Shown here: positions 1-6,300 of the stretch, piece by piece
How the letters are laid out: each line of letters opens with the position of its first letter
Position numbering within the stretch: position 1 is the first letter of the stretch
NCBI GenBank assembly: GCA_027034965.1
Contig: JALVWL010000177.1
Coordinates: forward strand, 1-8,785
Source: Candidatus Omnitrophota bacterium
GTDB lineage: Bacteria > Omnitrophota > Gorgyraeia > S143-82
DNA: 8,785 nucleotides
Direction: 5' to 3'
Notes under the pieces: model-generated
Told to the model about the DNA's origin: nothing
The model's input: only the letters and a program-made list of their open reading frames with translations
Database searches by the model: none
Program-made: the position numbers and the translations under genes

Positions 1-312
1 TCTGTTCTGGATGAAAACGCCAGAGAAAGGTATGTGAATATTGGCGGGAAAATAAGCTCCCTCTATTTTTCTCCCACAGGAGAGACCATAGCCGAAGCAA
101 GGATCGAAGATCTGAAATTAAAGGGAATAGAACACAAGGTATTATATAGGCAGGTTAGAGCAGGCAATTCACTTGGTCTTAGTCCTGTCAATTCATTCCT
201 CAGCCTCTCTGGTTTAACTCTCATAAATGAAAATGATCCCACAAAGCCAACTACCAGATTGGTTTCGTGGTGGACGGCTTTAGGAACCGATAGGGAATTA
301 TCTGTCAACGAA
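1..312 (+). other. Beta-rich block before the first superrepeat copy (residues 1-104)
   Basis: This is the end of a domain that begins upstream of the window. It alternates short hydrophobic stretches with charged turns and carries a Trp-Trp pair at residues 90-91. The stretch IEDLKLKGIEHKVLYR (residues 35-50) faintly resembles the module II motif seen later (NLKL...KKGVA..Y). It could be the end of a still earlier repeat copy, but the match is too weak to claim. No function can be read from it. Confidence 0.45.
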
Positions 313-3300
313 CTTCGCGAATTTGCAGCTGGACGCGGTGATATTGCGCAAAAGGTGTTGAATAATGCTGAGAGCGCGGGGTATATGCTTACGTTCAATC
401 CCGAAGTAAACAATGGCATAACAAATATTTCTATAAGCTATGAGATAAATACCAGTAAATTAAAGGCTGATGTAGATGCCATAAGTCCTGATAAAAATAG
501 ATTTGCAGTGGTTGGAGTTGGTTCTATGGATAGAGCTGGCAGGGTGCATTTTATGCGCGGCAAGATAATCGACTTCCAGAATCACATTATAAATGACTTA
601 AATAAATCAGCAAATATCAGTCCTTCTGCTAATGCTGGAGGTGCTCTTCCCAGCACTCAAGTTGCCTATGCTGTCAACCCTACTGGCGATAATAGGATGA
701 TATTGCTGGACATAGATAAGGGAATGGATTTGCTTGATTCAAATCTTACATCTGTGAGTGATAGCAATTTAAGGTTTAATAGTATTTACAATGCAAGGCC
801 AGGGATAACTGTTGACTTTGGAAAGACAAAAGATGCCCCAGTAACGGTTGACCTGCGCAATACCACCTTATTTACTGATAGAAATCTTTTGGTAAAGAAT
901 GTGGGCCGAGCTGGTAATGACATTGCAGTCCTGGCCAATATCAGTAACGGAAACATTATTGGAGATAGGCAATTCGGCAACAATACTATAAACAGATTTA
1001 ACAATACCATCAATTCAATTGGCTGGATGACGGATTATGGTGCTAAGTTTTATTCGGTCTCGTTTGGTTCTAATCTTGACCTTGTCCCTGGCACAAGCGC
1101 TGCTGTTGTCCGCAGCAATGTAAATGAGCTTCACTATCACAGCGATTTCGGCACAGAGATATTGAAATTCAACAACCCCGCAACAATCCTGACATCCATT
1201 GACACATTCAAACAACCCAATGGCGGCTTTGGATTAAGCAAGAGCCTTTTAGGAGGTATTGGCAAGAATGGATTGTTAGCTCAAGGGACATATAGCCGCA
1301 ATGACCAGATGAAAGTATCAGGAACGATAGATTTAGATACCCTTAGGTTCACCCCAGATAAAGATCTACAGGCTGTATTTTCTGCGACAAGACCGCCAGT
1401 AGAGCCAGCGGAAAAAAACAAACCCCCAATAAATCCTCAACCTGAGATTACGGTAAATGATGTGATAAACGCTACTCTTTCCAAGTCTCTAACCACGCCC
1501 GAGTTAGCTACTAAATTAGCGCTTCAAGATCTTGTTAAAACCGGACAGATTCAGGTATCACAGCCTGTGATAGAAACCACAGTAATGGATAGGAAAGAAG
1601 GCGATATGGACTTAAAATTTAATAAAGGCACATCCATCCCCATACGCGCACAAGGCTCTGTCTCATCGGACTCTATCCTTGGCGGTATAGAAGATATGGG
1701 CAAGGGAGGGATGGTATCAAGGGAGATATTTAGAAATTTAAAACTAACCATCCCTGAAAATGCTGCCAAAAAAGGTGTTGCCCCAAGCTATGATCGTTTT
1801 GGTAATCTGCAGATATTAAGGCTTGGGAAGACTATCAAAAATGGAATAGGCGCAGACTTTAGTGGTGGTATCATCAGGTTTCAAAACTTCCGTATAACTG
1901 GATATTCTGGTTTGGGAGGTAAAGGTCCTGTAAAGCCGAACTTATTCTTAGAAAGGACTTCATTAGATGGCAATCCTACCAGAAGCTTCTTTAGCCTTGC
2001 TACTGGCGAAAAGCACCTAATAGAGGCAGCGGGCGGCAATAAATCTCTCTGGTTTGTTATGGATGATAAGGATATGAAATTTGATATGATAAATAAGGAG
2101 GCAAAGATTGATGGCAAGCTCCTCTCAAGGGCAAATGCAGGATACATCATCTCTGATAATACCTACGCCCGCGCCTATTCTATATTTACTGACAATTCCA
2201 TAGAGTTTAATACATATGGAAATCTGGTAAATCCAAATCCGGATAAACTTAGTGTTACCAGTCTTGAGCAAAACCAAAGGCTTCCTACCAAGAAGATAGA
2301 GATTCCCAAAGGCATAGGCAATTCCCAAAGACAGAACTCAAATAACCCCTTTATAGGGAGATGGATGGATTTTAACGCATTAAAGAAAAAACCAGAATTA
2401 TTTAAAGAGGTAAAAGAAGCATTTGAATTAAAAGATCCGAGTTTAATGCATTTGTTAAAGATAAAAATCAATTCCAATGGAACTGTAGATAAGAAATGGA
2501 AGGCAGGAGAATATGAACTAAAAGATATGCCTAAAAACATAAGAGATAAAGCTGCAAGTACAGGATTGCCAGTGAAGGCAGTGAGATTGGATGAAGATGG
2601 TAAAGTGAAATTTATATTTGAAGATGGGAAGTATGATTTTAGTAAAAACAATCTACCTGGAATAGTTAGTAAAAAAGATATACCAAATGAAGCTGCAAAA
2701 GTAACAGTAACGATAAATGATGGGAAAATACAGTCCGTAGTAGCGTCTATTCCAGGGAAAAAGAAAAGAGTTGCCCCAGTAAAAGGAGCGCCGCCCAAGA
2801 GCCAACCTCTAACTCCACAAAGCACACAAAAATCAGCACTCCAAAAAGTAGTCCTATACGATAGAAACATAAATAGCACTGTGGCAGGGATTGAAGTTAG
2901 TAAAGACCTATTAAATAGACTCAAAAATTCTGAAAGGTTTATGAATCCCGGCCCTGCTCTAAAAGAGAATCAATATTATAAAACTTTACGCAATCTTATA
3001 GACAAGGGGGATATAAAAGGTGCGCAGCAATATTTGGATACAAGCCCTGTCGCAAGGACAATAGTCATTAGGGCGTTAGAAAATAGTCAAGATGCTGGTA
3101 AGAGGAGATACAACCAGGGTGCATTTAACACAACCGTAAACTTCCAGTCTTATTACGATAGCAAGGGCCGGCCAATACTCCTTTCTTCCTCTGTTAACCA
3201 AAGCATTAATACCAATGGTAAGAAAGAAATAAATTACCATAGCCTTGGCGTTGCCTTATTTAAAACGAATAAAGGTATAGTCAGAGATTCCCAACTACTC

Positions 3301-6300
3301 TATGCCGGTAAGTTTGCTGTACTTGATAGAGCCGGCGCAAAATCTAATGAGCCGTCAAAGCCCGGTCCTGCCCTTCCTGCGAATATGTTTGCCGCTCAGG
3401 TTGATAAAACCAATGTTGGTGGAAATGGCTATATCCTGTACAACCTCAATTGGAATGTGGATGATGGTTTCTGGAAAGGCGCTCTTGGGATAAACCATGG
3501 TCTTAAGCCTGGTTTATTGGTCAACTTTGACAAGGATAACTTTAGTGTTGACTATCGCAACACCACCTTCTTTGGCTCAAATGCCATAAAGGATACATAT
3601 TTATTTGGCCTAAATAATGGGACGATTAATACCAACTATAAATACAATAAGGAAAGATACTGGGTAGTTGCCTTTAATAAAAATAATCAAATCTATAACG
3701 GCCGCGCAAAGATTACTAATCATGAGAATGAGATATTGACGCAGGTTATAGACCCCGAGACAGGAAAGCCGTTTTTGACAAAACTAACGGCCAAAAATGA
3801 AGCTATTAAGACGCAATACATAATAAACGGCAAAAACAATATTACACGGAATATTTTGAGTAATAAGAAGGGAACAGAAGATAAGGGCATAGAAGTAGAA
3901 GTTGCAATGAAGGATGCGAAGACTAATAAGTGGAATAAAGCGACAGTTGCTATCTTGAGAAGCAAAAAGAACACCCTTATTTTAGAATTAAAAGGAAAAG
4001 CTGTCCTTCCCCTTGTGGCGAATGATGTTACAAATAATATTAGTAGAAGTGGTTCTCCCAAGTCGCCAAAAGGCCCAAAAGGTGAAAAGAAACAGATTCT
4101 CCAAGTGAATGCCACCTTTAAGGGAAGAGATGAACTGACAAACTTTTTTGATTTTGGCAAAGGCAGCTCCCTTGGCCTGAATAATCGGTTTTCAACAGTA
4201 ATGTTTAGCAATGCAGGCAATAAGGGCAAGGCAACTGTTTCTGGAGGCTTTCTTTCTTCGAATGTATGGAACAATCTCAATATAAAGATTGAAAATGAAA
4301 AACTTGCCAAGAAAGGCGTTGCCTTTGCGTATAAGACGGGGAAAGAAGAAAATGCAATTTATACGATACACACGGGTAATGAAAAGAAAAAGTCGTTTTT
4401 TGATAAAGGAAATATCTCTATTAAACAAGGCAATATAAGCTCTCCTGATAATCAGGACTTAAAACTCATTGTTTCAGCATTTAAAGGTGATAAAGCACAG
4501 ATACAGGCCAGAACAGCTAATGAGCTGAATACAGGCAAGGTGTTTCTAAAAGGGACGAAACTTGAGTTTTTGAAAAAATCAACGGACCAGTCGTTTTCTT
4601 TTGTATCTAAAAGCGCCAAGCTTTCCTTAGGAGGTGAAACTTACGATCTTGAAAGAACCAAGGCAGGAGATTACGAACTAAAACTTAAAGACAAAAGTAA
4701 AGATAAAAGTAAACCTGCGCTGCTTATTGCTTATATTGTTGGCGGCAATAAGCCCAACACAGGAGGACCGAAGGATATACAGCAAGGGCAAGTCAATGGC
4801 AAAAAGTCGAAGCAGGAAATAAAACCAATAAATGTTAACGTAACCGTTAGTGGCAACCAACTTGTTTCAGCAAATCAGCTTATAGACATAAATATAGCCA
4901 GTAATCTTAATTTTACTGCCACTGCGGGTCAGAGCCATCGCACACAATTGGTGTTTGGTGTTGATGATAATAAACTTTCAACCGGGAATAAATTTGAGGA
5001 TTATATTATAGCTGGAAAGATTGACGGCAAGGGTAAACAGGTATCTGTTACCAATCTGAAAGATGCGTCTGGGTTTTTCTATAATCCGTATAAGGGATTT
5101 GCTTCAAGTAAAGGGGCAAAAGGGAATATAACAGCATCTCTCAAAAAGGCCGAAGTTTCTGTAAACGTGGTTTATTTGACCCCAATCAAAAAAATGACAG
5201 ATTTCCAAAAGGATGCCTTTGAGGCATTAAGGGAGAAAGGCTGGGATAAAATCGATGATAAGCAAAAGGAAGCAATAAAATCATACTTTGGCGCAGATAA
5301 ACCAGTGAAAGGTTTTCTCAATGTATTGAACAGCAGAGATAAGCAAAAAATATCAGCCTTTATAAAAAATAACAAACTTCCATTAGAATTAGGAACAGCT
5401 ACTGTTTCTGTGGATAGTATGACTATCCATGGGGATAAAAGTGGATTTACGTATAGCGATATAAAGGGGAATTTGTCGTTGTCTGATATAAAAGGCAGCG
5501 AATATGCTTCTATTTCTATAAAAGATGCTTCTGCAGAAAATGGGATGCTGGAAGTAACCGCAGGGAAAAATCAAAAAACACCACTTCTGTTATCTATAAG
5601 CAAGATGTCAGAAGAGAATCAACCTCCAAAAGAAAAATTACCGTCGCGAGCAATAAATGTTTTTGAGGATAATAATTTAATATTTGCTCAAGGAGGTGCA
5701 AAATACGGTATAAACAACATTGGCGGAATGGCTGCGGCCTATGGCAATGGTGGTGTATCTGTTACTGGTTTGCACAACGATGTTCTTTATTATACCGAAG
5801 GCAAAGGGCCCCTGCGATTTGTTTCAAGTATTACTTACAATGACAGTGGCAAGCATTCTTTAGAGATGATAAGCGCGATACCCAAGAGTAGGTATGTAGG
5901 CGCAAGTCCTGATTGGCGGGATAACAGTAACGGGCCTTTCTATTCTACATTCACTGAAATAATAAAAAATGGCGCGTATAAAACCCGCTGGGTGCATAAC
6001 GAGGAAGGAAAAATCAAAGATAATTATTTTGTTCAATTGGGCGCAAGTTCGGCTAATACCTATGAGATAGGTGCTTTGGCAAAGGCCATAAGTTCCGCCT
6101 CGTTTAATACTGTTTTGACAATACCTGATTTTACTACCGCTGGGTTTAAGGATGTTGAGGTTAGACCTATTTTAGATAAGGATAATCCTAAAAGAGGAGT
6201 GGGTATAGGTTTTATAAATAGTGGGCTTAAGGCACGGATTCTCGCTACTATTAAGAAATGGCAAAGGAATAACTCTGAAGATTTCAAAACAGCTTCCAGA

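Larger units (their letters stand above)
313..2565 (+). repeat. Superrepeat copy 1 within the giant protein (about residues 105-855)
   Basis: This segment aligns in order with residues 990-1575. Matching anchors are NNAESAG (121-127) with ENSQDAG (1027-1033), GALP (214-217) with PALP (1123-1126), and VDLRNTT (283-289) with VDYRNTT (1183-1189). Further on are KFYSVSF (349-355) with RYWVVAF (1219-1225), TEIL (385-388) with NEIL (1243-1246), AKKGVA (589-594) with AKKGVA (1436-1441), and KAGEYEL (834-840) with KAGDYEL (1554-1560). The offsets fall from about 906 to 900, 870, 858, 847 and 720 residues, as expected for a collinear duplication in which copy 2 has lost sequence. The content looks beta-stranded and rich in Asn and Gly, typical of stalk or scaffold repeats. 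Boundaries are approximate. Confidence 0.65.
2968..4725 (+). repeat. Superrepeat copy 2 within the giant protein (about residues 990-1575)
   Basis: This is the diverged counterpart of residues 105-855, with anchors in the same order. It opens with a short helical stretch (LRNLIDKGDIKGAQQYL, 996-1012; compare LREFAAGRGDIAQKVL, 105-120). It then runs through module I (VDYRNTT, 1183-1189) and module II (AKKGVA, 1436-1441), and ends near KAGDYEL (1554-1560). It is some 160 residues shorter than copy 1, and the loss is concentrated after module I and after module II. Protein identity is low outside the anchors, so this is an old duplication or a pair of related domain strings. Confidence 0.65.

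Noticed and set aside
2095..2113. AAGGAGG followed by an ATG at 2111
   Set aside because: It looks like a ribosome binding site and start, but the ATG is out of frame with the giant gene and opens only about 26 codons. The AAGGAGG is simply Lys-Glu-Ala coding sequence.
2175..2924. 249-codon minus-strand ORF with hydrophobic sequence
   Set aside because: It lies fully opposite the continuous plus-strand frame. Its Phe/Leu/Ser-rich translation is what antisense of Lys/Glu/Asn-rich codons gives, and no ribosome binding site or family match is seen.
3302..3493. 63-codon plus-strand ORF in frame 2
   Set aside because: It is nested in the open frame +1 with no ribosome binding site and no recognisable product.
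4066..4095. Collagen-like repeat
   Set aside because: Only GPKGEK-type triplets over a few residues are present; a collagen domain needs a long unbroken Gly-X-Y series.
3720..4310. 196-codon minus-strand ORF
   Set aside because: It is antisense to module II of the giant gene, with the same Phe/Leu-rich shadow composition and no independent support.
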